DNA from: CAZKUN01 sp964555935
GTDB lineage: Bacteria; Armatimonadota; Zipacnadia; Zipacnadales; VGFC01
Reading direction: 5' to 3'
Length of the DNA: 21,304 bases
Assembly (NCBI GenBank): GCA_964555935.1
Contig: CAZKUN010000162.1
Coordinates: forward strand, 1 to 21,304
Shown here: piece by piece, positions 7,135 to 15,097 of the stretch
Layout of the letters: the number at the start of each line of letters is the position of its first letter
How positions within the stretch are numbered: position 1 is the first letter of the stretch
Notes under the pieces: generated by a model
Seen by the model: the letters and a program-made list of their open reading frames with translations, nothing else
Databases searched by the model: none
What the model was told of the DNA's origin: nothing
Program-made: the position numbers and the translations under genes

Positions 7135-10100
7135 ATGACGTCGGAGGATACGGCGCCGAGAGCGCGCAATCCGCTCGTCTTTCTCACCGCAGTGCTCGTG
7201 GCCAACTGTGCCTTGCTGGGATGGTTTGGCTGGCACTCGTGGAGTTTCTTCCGAGACGCAAGGGCCGCGGAGAGTCGGAGTCTGAGAATCCAGGAGCTGG
7301 GTGGGGCGATTGCCCACCTGGATGAAGTACTCACCATGTCGGCGCGCATGGCGGCCGCCACGGGAGACCCCGCGTGGGAAGACCGGTACCACAGCTTCGA
7401 GACGGAGCTGGATTCGGCGATCAAGGAGGCTGTCGGGCTCGCGCCCGCGGAGCATAGCCGCCAGGCGGCGATGGACATCGACGCGGCCAACCTCAAGCTC
7501 GTGGAGATGGAGAGCGATGCCTTCGGCCTGGTCCGCGAGGGCCAGCTGGCAGAGGCTCAAGCGCGTCTGCACAGCGAAGAGTATGAGGCGTTGAAGGAAG
7601 CGTACGCCGCGGCTTTGGCGCGCTGCCTGGCGGATCCCGAGCACCACCACCTTCGCCTTGCGGAACTGCGAGGGACGATCGTCCACCTGGATGAAGTGCT
7701 CACCATGTCCGCGCGCATGGCGGCGGTGACGGGGGACTCGCAGTGGGAGGAACGCTACAGCCGGTTCGAGCCGCAACTAGACGCCGCGATCAAGGAGGCC
7801 ATCGAGTGGGCCGACGAGGGCCAGGCCAACCCGCCGGCCGCCGAGACCGACGCGGCTAACCTCAAGCTGGTGGCGGTGGAGGCCGAGGCCTTCGAGCACG
7901 TTCGTCAAGGGCGCCTGGATGAGGCGCAGGCCCTGCTGTTCAGCGACGGATACGCGGCGCAGAAGAAGATATACTCCGATGGGATGGTCGCCTTCGGGCA
8001 GGATCTCTCCAACGTCGCAGACCGAGCCTTGGCAGCAAAGAGGCGACCTGTCTTCCTCTATGTCGGCCTAGTCATCCTCCTGATTCCGTTCACCGCCGTC
8101 AGTTGGCTTGCCGTGTACCGGGTGACCCATCGGTGGGAAGCCACGCTCATGGAGAATCAGCGCGCCCTCCAGCGGCAAGGCGCTGAACTCGTCGAGCTGA
8201 CCGAATCGCTGGACCGCCAAGTGGCGGAGCGCACGGCGGAGCTGCGGCGGATGGCCACAGTGTTCATGGACGCGGCCGACCCGATACTCATCGAGGACCT
8301 GGACGAGATCGTGGTCGACATGAACAAGGAGGCGGAGCGCTCATACGGCTGGTCGCGGGATGAACTCCTGGGCCAGTCGATTGAGACGATCATCCCCCCC
8401 GAGCGGCCCGAGCAGGGCGAAGAGCTGCGGGCGCAACTTCGGACCGGAGGGGCGGTGCGGAACGTAGAGGCGCTGCGCTGGAACAGGGACGGAACGCGCA
8501 TCCCGGTGTTGCTGACGCTGTCGCTGCTCACCGACGAGGACGGGGAGGTCGTCGGGGTGGCCACGTTGGGCAAGGACATCACGGCCCTGAAACGGACCGA
8601 GGCGGAACTGGAGGCGGCTGTGAAGGACACTGAGTCCCTGAACCTTCAGCTCGAGCAGAGGGCCGAGGAGGCGCGGATAATGGCTGCCGAGGCAGAGGCG
8701 GCCACTGTGGCCAAGAGCCAGTTTCTCGCGACCATGTCACACGAGATACGGACGCCGCTGAACGCGGTGATCGGGATGACGGACTTGGCTCTCGACACGG
8801 AGTTGACGGAGGAACAGCGGGACTACCTGGAGACCGTCCACTCGTCGGGAGATGCGCTCCTGTCGGTCATCAATGACGTGCTGGACCTGTCGAAAATGGA
8901 GGCTGGCCAGCTCTCCATGGACTCCATCGATTTCGGCCTGCGCGGCGCAATTGAGACCGTCCTGAGCGCGCTAGCGCTTCGCGCTCAGGAGAGGGGCGTC
9001 GAGCTGATGGGGCACGTCGGTCCCGATGTCCCCGACGCTCTGCGTGGAGACCCCGGGCGACTGCGACAGGTCGTTACGAACCTTGTCGGTAATGCCGTGA
9101 AATTCACGGAGCAGGGGGAGATCGTGCTGCGCGTCGCCGCGCAGTCCGAGGCGGCGGATGAAGTCGAGCTGGAGATCTCAGTGTCTGACACCGGCATCGG
9201 GATTCCCGAGGACATGTTGGACAGCATCTTTGGAGCGTTCATCCAGGCTGATGGGTCGACGACGCGGGCACACGGCGGCACGGGGCTTGGGCTCGCCATA
9301 TCAGAACGTATTGTTGAGCAGATGGGGGGCCGCATCTCGGTCCGGAGCGAGGTCGGCAAGGGAAGCACCTTCTCGTTCACGGCCCGCTTCGGTGTCGCCG
9401 AGCATCCGCCGGTCGTCGAAGATGTGCCAGACGCGGACCTCGCCGGAATGAAGGTGCTGGTGGTCGACGACAACGCGACTAACCGCACCATTCTGACGGA
9501 GTGCCTGTCATCGTGGGGTCTGTCGGTCAGGGAAGCGCCGGGGGGCGCCGAAGCCTTGCGGGAACTCGAGGATCACCATCAGCGAGGACACCCCTTCGCT
9601 CTTCTGCTTCTGGACAGAGCCATGCCGGATGTTGACGGGTTCGCGGTTGCCGAGCGCATCCAATCGGCCGCCCATCTTGTCCGCACCACCGTGGTCATGC
9701 TCACGTCGGCCGGGGCGCGTGGCGACGCGGCTCGATGCAAGGAGTTGGGAATTGACGCGTACTTGCTGAAGCCCGTAAGGCAGTCCGAATTGCGGGATGC
9801 TATCGTAAGCGCCTTGGCCCGCGGCCCCCGGGATGACGCGGAGGGCAGGGCTCCCGTCACGCGCTACACGATCCGCGAAGCGCGGCGCAAGCTTCGGGTT
9901 CTGCTGGCCGAGGACAATGTCGTGAACCAACGGCTGGCCATGAGGCTGCTGGAGAAGGCAGGCCACGTCGTGACGGTCGTCGGTGACGGCAGGGCGGCGA
10001 TCGAAGCCACCGAGTCTGGGGCGTTCGACGTAGTTTTGATGGACGTGCAGATGCCGGAGGTGGATGGCGTGGAGGCGACTGGCGCAATTCGTGAACGTGA

Positions 10101-10260
10101 GAAGCAGACGGGGCGACACACGCCCATCATCGCTCTCACCGCCCACGCTATGGCCGAGGACGAGCGGCGCTGCCTCGAGGCGGGGATGGACGCGTATGTC
10201 ACCAAGCCGATCCGGGCCGACGTGCTGTTTGAGGCCATCGGAAAGGTCATTGGGGAGTGA
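7135..10260 (+). CDS. Hybrid sensor histidine kinase: duplicated sensor, PAS, two receiver domains
   Basis: A 1041-residue inner-membrane hybrid kinase, counted from ATG 7135. Order: TM1 (about 13-35); a periplasmic region with two copies of one sensor module (about 53-156 and 177-281), each with LDEVLTMSARMAA, TGD..WE.RY..FE, DAANLKLV and EAQA.L.S..Y; TM2 (about 305-329); coiled coil (SLDRQVAERTAELR); PAS (about 375-486, ending VATLGKDIT); second coiled coil; HisKA (phospho-His536 in MSHEIRTP); HATPase (Asn649/Asn653, DTGIGI at 685, GTGLGL at 715); receiver 1 (about 772-892, Asp827, Lys879); receiver 2 (about 921-1038, Asp970, Lys1024). Catalytic residues are intact, and no Hpt or output domain is present. 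The core and the terminal receiver closely match the upstream CHASE4 kinase, so the pair is a tandem duplication. Receiver 1 is unlike receiver 2 and was added from elsewhere. Similar sensor modules occur ahead of GGDEF and kinase domains; the ligand is unknown. Confidence 0.93.
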   Translation: MTSEDTAPRARNPLVFLTAVLVANCALLGWFGWHSWSFFRDARAAESRSLRIQELGGAIAHLDEVLTMSARMAAATGDPAWEDRYHSFETELDSAIKEAVGLAPAEHSRQAAMDIDAANLKLVEMESDAFGLVREGQLAEAQARLHSEEYEALKEAYAAALARCLADPEHHHLRLAELRGTIVHLDEVLTMSARMAAVTGDSQWEERYSRFEPQLDAAIKEAIEWADEGQANPPAAETDAANLKLVAVEAEAFEHVRQGRLDEAQALLFSDGYAAQKKIYSDGMVAFGQDLSNVADRALAAKRRPVFLYVGLVILLIPFTAVSWLAVYRVTHRWEATLMENQRALQRQGAELVELTESLDRQVAERTAELRRMATVFMDAADPILIEDLDEIVVDMNKEAERSYGWSRDELLGQSIETIIPPERPEQGEELRAQLRTGGAVRNVEALRWNRDGTRIPVLLTLSLLTDEDGEVVGVATLGKDITALKRTEAELEAAVKDTESLNLQLEQRAEEARIMAAEAEAATVAKSQFLATMSHEIRTPLNAVIGMTDLALDTELTEEQRDYLETVHSSGDALLSVINDVLDLSKMEAGQLSMDSIDFGLRGAIETVLSALALRAQERGVELMGHVGPDVPDALRGDPGRLRQVVTNLVGNAVKFTEQGEIVLRVAAQSEAADEVELEISVSDTGIGIPEDMLDSIFGAFIQADGSTTRAHGGTGLGLAISERIVEQMGGRISVRSEVGKGSTFSFTARFGVAEHPPVVEDVPDADLAGMKVLVVDDNATNRTILTECLSSWGLSVREAPGGAEALRELEDHHQRGHPFALLLLDRAMPDVDGFAVAERIQSAAHLVRTTVVMLTSAGARGDAARCKELGIDAYLLKPVRQSELRDAIVSALARGPRDDAEGRAPVTRYTIREARRKLRVLLAEDNVVNQRLAMRLLEKAGHVVTVVGDGRAAIEATESGAFDVVLMDVQMPEVDGVEATGAIREREKQTGRHTPIIALTAHAMAEDERRCLEAGMDAYVTKPIRADVLFEAIGKVIGE

Positions 10261-10282
10261 CGACCGTGGACGGTGACGGCGT

Positions 10283-10303
10283 CGACGATCGAGACGATCG
10301 TCG
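10283..10303. terminator. Perfect hairpin between convergent genes, possible bidirectional terminator
   Basis: CGACGATCG (10283-10291), loop AGA, CGATCGTCG (10295-10303) is a perfect 9-bp stem 22 bases after the second kinase stop. It faces the convergent gene that ends at 10362. There is no U-tract, so termination is inferred from position and stability only. Confidence 0.4.
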
Positions 10304-10321
10304 TACGGAACGGCGACGGCA

Positions 10322-10345
10322 GGGCGCAATGAATTGCGCCCCTAC
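10322..10345 (-). repeat. REP-like GTAG-footed hairpin (minus strand)
   Basis: GGGCGCAAT (10322-10330), GA, ATTGCGCCC (10333-10341) is a perfect 9-bp stem, followed by CTAC (10342-10345). On the minus strand this reads GTAG and then the hairpin, the same layout as the element at 2577. It lies between convergent genes, a favoured place for REP sequences. Confidence 0.6.
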
Positions 10346-10361
10346 GAACGGCGGCGGCGGG

Positions 10362-12947
10362 CTATGGAGCTAGCTCGGTGAGGTTGGCGGACCAGGGGTC
10401 GAGGGTGAGTGGGCCGGTGGGGAGGCTGAGGGTGAACGACTCATCGGTTGGGTTGAAGAAGACGGTGGCTTCGCGGAATCCTGCCTGGCCCGCTCCACCC
10501 GCTCCACCCGCCTCGACTCCGCTCGCATTCGGGAGGCGCCAGGTTGAATGGTAGACGGCCGGGACGGTGAGTTCAGTCTCGTTCTTGCCGAGCCTGATGG
10601 TGCGGTCGGGGATCTCGACATCGAGAGGTGATTGCATCTCCCCGAAGATCAGGCACTCCCGGGCATCCCCCAGGTACAGATCCATGCACGTGCGGAAGAA
10701 CTCCGAGTAGCGCGTCGTGCCCTCCTCCGGCAGCGAGTAGTCATACGGGTGCAATCCAGGCATCAGCCCGGCGGCGAAGCCCTTGGCCGCGCTGACCTCG
10801 GGGTGCCCGCCCGACTTCCACGGGTAGAACGCCGCCCATTGGATCAGCCGGTCGTGGTAGAGGTAGCTGAATAGCGGCACCGAGCGGGTCATCGGCGGCG
10901 TGGCGGGCCACTCGGTGGTTAGGCCGAAGGGCCGGCACTGGCAGAGGTTGAGATACGGCAGATAGAGTTCGTTGGGCTCCTCCATCGAAAGCACGAAATC
11001 GTCGCTAAGAGGCTCGCAGCGCTCGCGGATGCGCTTGTACAGGTCCTCGAGCGCGAGGTGGACATAGCGGCCATCGCCCGGCGGGTGGCCGTGCTCGGCG
11101 CTGCCGCAGACGCCGTTGGCGTAGCTGCCGCTGACCTCTTGGTCGAAGTGGATGACGGGGTAATCGTGGCGGACGCAATACTCGGATATGTCGACGATGG
11201 TGTCCTTGGCGAAGTCGGTCGCGCGGCAGAGCATCGCCCATTTCTGCCCGTGCCAGTCGTTCTCTTTGGTCGAGGTGCGGACGATTGGCTCGCCGGCAGA
11301 ATCACAGACGGCATTTGGCGCCACCTCGCGGTCGAAACGCTCCTGACTGCTATAGACGGAGTCGTCGCCCTGCTTCTTCTCGATGGTCCAGCGGTAGCCT
11401 GACAGCATCACCATTCCACGCCCATCGTGCTCGCGGATTATCTGGGCGGAAGCATCGAAGTGCTCCTCGCTGGGCAGCGGCGGGAGGTACTCCTGACCCG
11501 TCCACGTTCCCCAGCGCTCCCAACCGCGCGAGTTGGGGATCAGCGGCGTGGCGTAGAGATCGACGAAGCGTCCGAGGCGCGCGTGCAGGCGGGTGAGGTC
11601 CTTGTAGTTGCGGGGATCGAAGTTGGTGACCAGCGCGCCGCGGGCGAGCCAGTCGGGCGTCTTCTCGGTGAGAGGCGTCTGGCACCAGGCTTGCTGATGC
11701 GCCCAGTCGCGGTAGATCTCGGCCGCGTCGTGCCACGTGCCGCCGCACGTTCCGATCACGACGGGATAGGTCAGCTCGGCGTCCTCGCCGGCCACGCGCG
11801 GGAAGTAGTGATCGAAGGCAAAGGTGAGGTCGACGTCGGAGAGAATCGAGAAGCGCTTCGGGTAGCCGTCGGGGTCGTAAGCGGCCATGTAGAGACCGGA
11901 GGTCGGCTGGTAGTAGGCCATGAGCTGGCACGAGGCCGGCCCGGGATATAAGGCGGTGAATCCGCCGCCGCGAGCGGCGAGGCTGAGCTTGGGCGCTTCG
12001 CAGATTCCGCCATCGAAGGCGGGGAGGAGGATGGCGTCGTCATCGGGCCCATCGCCTAGCTGGATTGGCGCGCGGAGGATTGGGTAGCGGATGGCGGTGA
12101 TCGCCTCTTCGCCGGAAGCCGAGGCGCTCGCGGCGAAGGCCAGGAGCCCGTCCTCGCGCGGGGCAACGGTGCAGGTGAGGATGACGTCGCCGTGATCGTA
12201 ACGGAACTCGCGGCCGCCGTCCTCGCGCTCGGCGACGGAGACATCGGGCCCGTCCTGGACGGTCAGCGCGCGCTCGCCCGCGTCGCCGACGAGGGTGATC
12301 TGGTAGATGGGATCGCCCGCGGCGGCCATGGCGAGGTCGACATCGCCCGGCGTCTGGACGAAGCGGGCGAGGGCTCCTTGCTCGGTGAACGTGGCGGACC
12401 AGTCATCAGACTCGATGAGGATGGTGCCTTGGATGACCTCGCGGGTGAAGGGGAGGATTTCCACGCCGTCGATCCAGATCACGCCCGTGGCCGTGCCGAG
12501 GAAGAAGTCGACCTTCGACTGGTCCTGCGGGGTCTGGGTCGCGCGGAACGGGAAACGGAACTCGCGCCACTCATTGGTGAGGTTGGCATCGGCGCCGAGC
12601 CCTACGCTCGACCAGGGGCGGTCGCGGTTGAAGACGCGGACGGACAGCGTGTTGGCGTCATCGCTGCGCGCGAAGAAGCGCAGCTCGTAGGCATCGCCGA
12701 CGGTGAGATCAGCGGTCGGGAACCCATGCATGAGCTGGAGGTGCTGGATGAGGCCCTGATTGGTGACCTCAAGCCGCGCGGCGAGACCGCCATCGGGCGA
12801 ATCGGAGGCGACGGCTGTGAAGTCGGCGGTCGCGCCCTCTTGCTGGGACAGCCCCCAGTCACGAGTGCCGGCGTCGAAGGAGCCGTTGGCGGGGATCGGT
12901 TGGGCGTTCGCGAACGCGGCGACACAGATGAGCGCGATGGTGTTCAT
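10362..12947 (-). CDS. Secreted DUF6259-like glycosidase-type protein with N-terminal carbohydrate-binding-like domain
   Basis: An 861-residue exported protein, taking the start at 12947, where MNTIALICVAAFANA forms a signal peptide cut before QPIPANGSFD. The open frame continues upstream to 13091, but that part reads through the promoter region. Residues about 20-168 resemble a CBM4/9-type jelly roll (NGSFDAGTRDWGL, YELRFFARSDD, WREFRFPF, FFLGTATGVIWIDGVEI). The remainder matches the DUF6259 type: a beta-rich domain (LLPAFDGGIC, LYPGPASCQLMAYYQPTSGL, AAYDPDGYPKRFS), then a TIM-barrel-like part with VIHFDQEVSG (Asp602, Glu604) and VLSMEEPNE (Glu656, Glu657), candidate acidic catalytic residues, then a C-terminal beta domain interrupted by a Gly/Ala insert (813-824). 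Glycoside hydrolysis is inferred; the substrate is unknown. No clear Shine-Dalgarno is seen. Confidence 0.7.
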   Translation of the reverse strand: MNTIALICVAAFANAQPIPANGSFDAGTRDWGLSQQEGATADFTAVASDSPDGGLAARLEVTNQGLIQHLQLMHGFPTADLTVGDAYELRFFARSDDANTLSVRVFNRDRPWSSVGLGADANLTNEWREFRFPFRATQTPQDQSKVDFFLGTATGVIWIDGVEILPFTREVIQGTILIESDDWSATFTEQGALARFVQTPGDVDLAMAAAGDPIYQITLVGDAGERALTVQDGPDVSVAEREDGGREFRYDHGDVILTCTVAPREDGLLAFAASASASGEEAITAIRYPILRAPIQLGDGPDDDAILLPAFDGGICEAPKLSLAARGGGFTALYPGPASCQLMAYYQPTSGLYMAAYDPDGYPKRFSILSDVDLTFAFDHYFPRVAGEDAELTYPVVIGTCGGTWHDAAEIYRDWAHQQAWCQTPLTEKTPDWLARGALVTNFDPRNYKDLTRLHARLGRFVDLYATPLIPNSRGWERWGTWTGQEYLPPLPSEEHFDASAQIIREHDGRGMVMLSGYRWTIEKKQGDDSVYSSQERFDREVAPNAVCDSAGEPIVRTSTKENDWHGQKWAMLCRATDFAKDTIVDISEYCVRHDYPVIHFDQEVSGSYANGVCGSAEHGHPPGDGRYVHLALEDLYKRIRERCEPLSDDFVLSMEEPNELYLPYLNLCQCRPFGLTTEWPATPPMTRSVPLFSYLYHDRLIQWAAFYPWKSGGHPEVSAAKGFAAGLMPGLHPYDYSLPEEGTTRYSEFFRTCMDLYLGDARECLIFGEMQSPLDVEIPDRTIRLGKNETELTVPAVYHSTWRLPNASGVEAGGAGGAGQAGFREATVFFNPTDESFTLSLPTGPLTLDPWSANLTELAP

Positions 12948-13035
12948 GGTGGGTAACGGTTCGTCGCGCGCCGGGACGAGGCCTTGGGGGAGGGACGCCG
13001 GGCGGCGAGCGGGAAGAGTGGGCCACGCACGTAAC

Positions 13036-13040
13036 GGAGG
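13036..13040 (+). promoter_or_regulatory. Shine-Dalgarno GGAGG of the potassium-channel gene
   Basis: GGAGG lies 9 bases before the ATG at 13050 and supports that start. The divergent gene starts at 12947, so promoters for both must lie within about 100 bp; no convincing -35/-10 pair was recognised there. Confidence 0.6.
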
Positions 13041-13049
13041 CGCAAGATC

Positions 13050-13850
13050 ATGTCTGAAACGGCAATCACTCCGCGCGAACAGGCCCGCCAACTCGTGGCG
13101 AAGTTCGTTCGCAAAACCTGCACTGAAGCGCGCGAGGACCCCGGCGCGTTCACGCTATGCCCGCTGCTGATTGAGAAACTCTACGCGGATACGGGCGAAG
13201 TGCTCAGCGATGACCGCATGGCCGCGGAACTTGTCGATCGCGCTCTGAGGTACGTCGCGTTCTTCCTCGCCGACTGCGGGCTGCACGGTGAGGCGATGAA
13301 AGCAGCGGTCGCGATCCACGAATACCACGCGCGGCTGATGGCGCAGTCGGGCCGGGGAGGGCGAGCGCTGGCCACGCGACTGGTAGGGTTCAGCATCAGG
13401 GTGTCGTGGGATCCGATCAAGGTCGGTCTCTACACGATGATGGCGTACCTGGGGCTGGTGGGGGCGCTGCTGTCGGCTACGATCATCACGTACTCGCTCA
13501 CCGGGGAGACCGCGATCACGCTCTCGGGCGAGGAATACGAGGGCCAGATGCCGGGAGTGTATCACCATTTCTACTTCGCGGCCGTCACGCTGACGACGGT
13601 TGGGTATGGCGACATCCGGCCGAACCTGACGGAATGGTGGGGGATCTTCACGGCAGGGATCTGCGCGGGCGGGGCGCTGTGCGGGTACCTCATTCTGGCG
13701 GCGGTGGTGTCGGTTGTGATGAGCCGGAGCGGGATCCACCCGTATGCGAGGCTCGGCGACTGGATGGAGCAGTTTGAGCGGGAAGTGCTGGGCGGGCCGA
13801 TTCCGCTGTTCGAGTGGGTGGATGAGGGTGAGCCCGATGGCGACGAATGA
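13050..13850 (+). CDS. Two-TM potassium channel protein (Ion_trans_2 type)
   Basis: A 266-residue inner-membrane channel subunit. A soluble helical N-terminal domain (1-120) has no recognised family. TM1 (about 127-149, LYTMMAYLGLVGALLSATIITY) leads to a pore loop, then the selectivity filter TLTTVGYGD (180-188) and TM2 (about 196-223, IFTAGICAGGALCGYLILAA). TVGYGD is the canonical potassium-selective filter, so a tetrameric K+ channel is expected. There is no C-terminal RCK/TrkA_N domain; the tail is short and acidic (EWVDEGEPDGDE). Gating may use the N-terminal domain. Its last 14 bases overlap the start of the dehydrogenase gene, which suggests coupled translation. Confidence 0.9.
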   Translation: MSETAITPREQARQLVAKFVRKTCTEAREDPGAFTLCPLLIEKLYADTGEVLSDDRMAAELVDRALRYVAFFLADCGLHGEAMKAAVAIHEYHARLMAQSGRGGRALATRLVGFSIRVSWDPIKVGLYTMMAYLGLVGALLSATIITYSLTGETAITLSGEEYEGQMPGVYHHFYFAAVTLTTVGYGDIRPNLTEWWGIFTAGICAGGALCGYLILAAVVSVVMSRSGIHPYARLGDWMEQFEREVLGGPIPLFEWVDEGEPDGDE

Positions 13851-14867
13851 GAGGATTTACGGCGTCGGCATACTGGGCAACTGCTGCACGCATGGGCAGG
13901 GGCTTGTGGGCGCCTTCGCCGGGCATCCGCGGACGCGGGTTGTGGCTGGATATGAGCGTGACGAACGTCGAGGGCCGGAACTCGCGCAGGCGATGGGCAT
14001 TGGCCTGGCGGATGCATACGAGGCGGTCGCGGGTAATCNNNNNNNNNNGGTAATCCGGAAGTGGACATCGCGTGCGTGACGAGCGACCCGGGCGATAAGG
14101 CGACAATGGTGGAGCTGGCCGCCGCGCATGGGAAGTCGATCCTGGTGAACAAGCCAATGTGTGAGAGTCTGGATTCGGCGCGGCGGATTGAGGCGGCGGT
14201 GAGCGACGCCCACAGCGTGCTTGACATCCCGATGGTGAAGGGGCTGGCGCCCTTCGCGAAGCTGCGGGAGGAGATGGCCGAGGGCGAGTGGGGGAGGCCG
14301 ATTTCGTATCACCACGACTTCGGGATGACCTTCGGGATGGACTTCCCGATCAGAGCGCTGTGGCCGGAGCGCTTCGACCCGCCGGAGGTATCGGGCGGCG
14401 GCGAGATGACGAACATGGGATGCTACGCGATTGACTACATGGTGACGCTGCTTGGGATGCCTGAGAGCGTGACCGCGAAGAAGGCGAGCTTCTGGGAGGA
14501 GTACGCCGATTCGCCTGCCGAGAACTTCGGCCAGATCGTCTGCGACTACGGCGAGTTCTACGCGACGCTGGCCGTGGGCAAGCAGAAGCTGGATGAGCCG
14601 ATGCAGGGCGTGAACGATCTGTCGATCCGATTCGCGAACAGGAACGTGCTGCTGGACCCTTATACGGACATGGCGATCATCAACGGCGCGAGCGTGCCAA
14701 TGGCCGAATACGTCGGCGACACGCGGCCAAAAGGCTCGATCGATCAGCTCATCCGCGCCATCGAAGGCGAGGGCGAGATTGCGGACACGGTGGAATTGGG
14801 GCGGATGGGAGTGGAAGTGCTGGCGGCGTATGTGTCGATTGAGGGTGGAGGGGCGGTGGAGGTGTAG
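13837..14867 (+). CDS. Gfo/Idh/MocA family NAD(P)-dependent oxidoreductase (crossed by a scaffold gap)
   Basis: ATG 13837 lies inside the end of the channel gene. The N-terminal Rossmann part reads YGVGILGNCCTHGQGLVGAF, and the frame reaches AVAGN before the run of N at 14039-14048. After the gap the protein resumes as GNPEVDIACVTSDPGD in another frame. The bases GGTAATC occur on both sides of the gap; merging them gives one open frame of 337 codons. Other motifs are VNKPMC (in place of the usual EKP, with the catalytic-loop Lys kept) and SGGGEMTNMGCYAIDYM, typical of the family's C-terminal alpha/beta domain. Members oxidise or reduce sugars, inositols and related compounds with NAD(P); the substrate here is unknown. 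It ends at TAG 14865-14867, before a repeat-filled spacer. Confidence 0.88.
14039..14048. other. Scaffold gap of 10 N
   Basis: Ten N bases join two contigs. The 7-base sequence GGTAATC flanks the gap on both sides (14032-14038 and 14049-14055), which suggests that the contigs truly overlap and no sequence is missing. Confidence 0.95.
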
Positions 14868-14872
14868 GGCGG

Positions 14873-14927
14873 GGCGGAGGCAGTGGCGTGGGGCGTGTTT
14901 TGTGTCGCAGCTAAAGCAGCTCCTACA
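14873..14927. repeat. Composite intergenic repeat, copy A
   Basis: Copy A of a unit found twice in the 230-bp spacer. It has a 35-bp left part (14873-14907, 2 mismatches to copy B) and an 18-bp right part (14910-14927) identical to copy B and ending in CTCCTACA. Read on the minus strand the right part starts with GTAG, like the other REP-like elements in the window. Confidence 0.7.
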
Positions 14928-14991
14928 AGGGGTTTGGAGTGCATCGACGAGGGCGACGATGCTACGCGAGGCAGGGAGGCGGATGAGGGAC

Positions 14992-15066
14992 GGCGGAGGC
15001 AGTGGCATGGGGCGTGTTTTCTGTCGTGGAAACTCGTTGAGTTTCCCTGCTAAAGCAGCTCCTACA
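14992..15066. repeat. Composite intergenic repeat, copy B with additional hairpin
   Basis: Copy B lies 119 bp after copy A. Between the shared left part (14992-15026) and right part (15049-15066) it carries about 20 extra bases containing a perfect 8-bp hairpin, GGAAACTC (15028-15035), loop GTT, GAGTTTCC (15039-15046). A second hairpin, CTGC/TAAA/GCAG (15047-15058), precedes CTCCTAC. The element ends 31 bases before the MttB start, so it sits in that gene's upstream region. Confidence 0.7.
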
Positions 15067-15082
15067 GTTCTGTTGAAGGGTA

Positions 15083-15090
15083 AAGGAAGG
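15083..15090 (+). promoter_or_regulatory. Shine-Dalgarno AAGGAAGG of the MttB-family gene
   Basis: AAGGAAGG lies 7 bases before ATG 15098 and supports that start over any internal one. Confidence 0.6.
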
Positions 15091-15097
15091 CGAGAAC

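Noticed and set aside
11427..12956. Plus-strand open frames opposite the DUF6259-like gene
   Set aside because: They are shadows of a well-supported gene in high-GC DNA, with no recognisable domains.
12948..13091. Longer N-terminus for the DUF6259-like protein
   Set aside because: It would hide the signal peptide behind 48 Arg/Pro-rich residues and overlap the divergent channel gene's leader.
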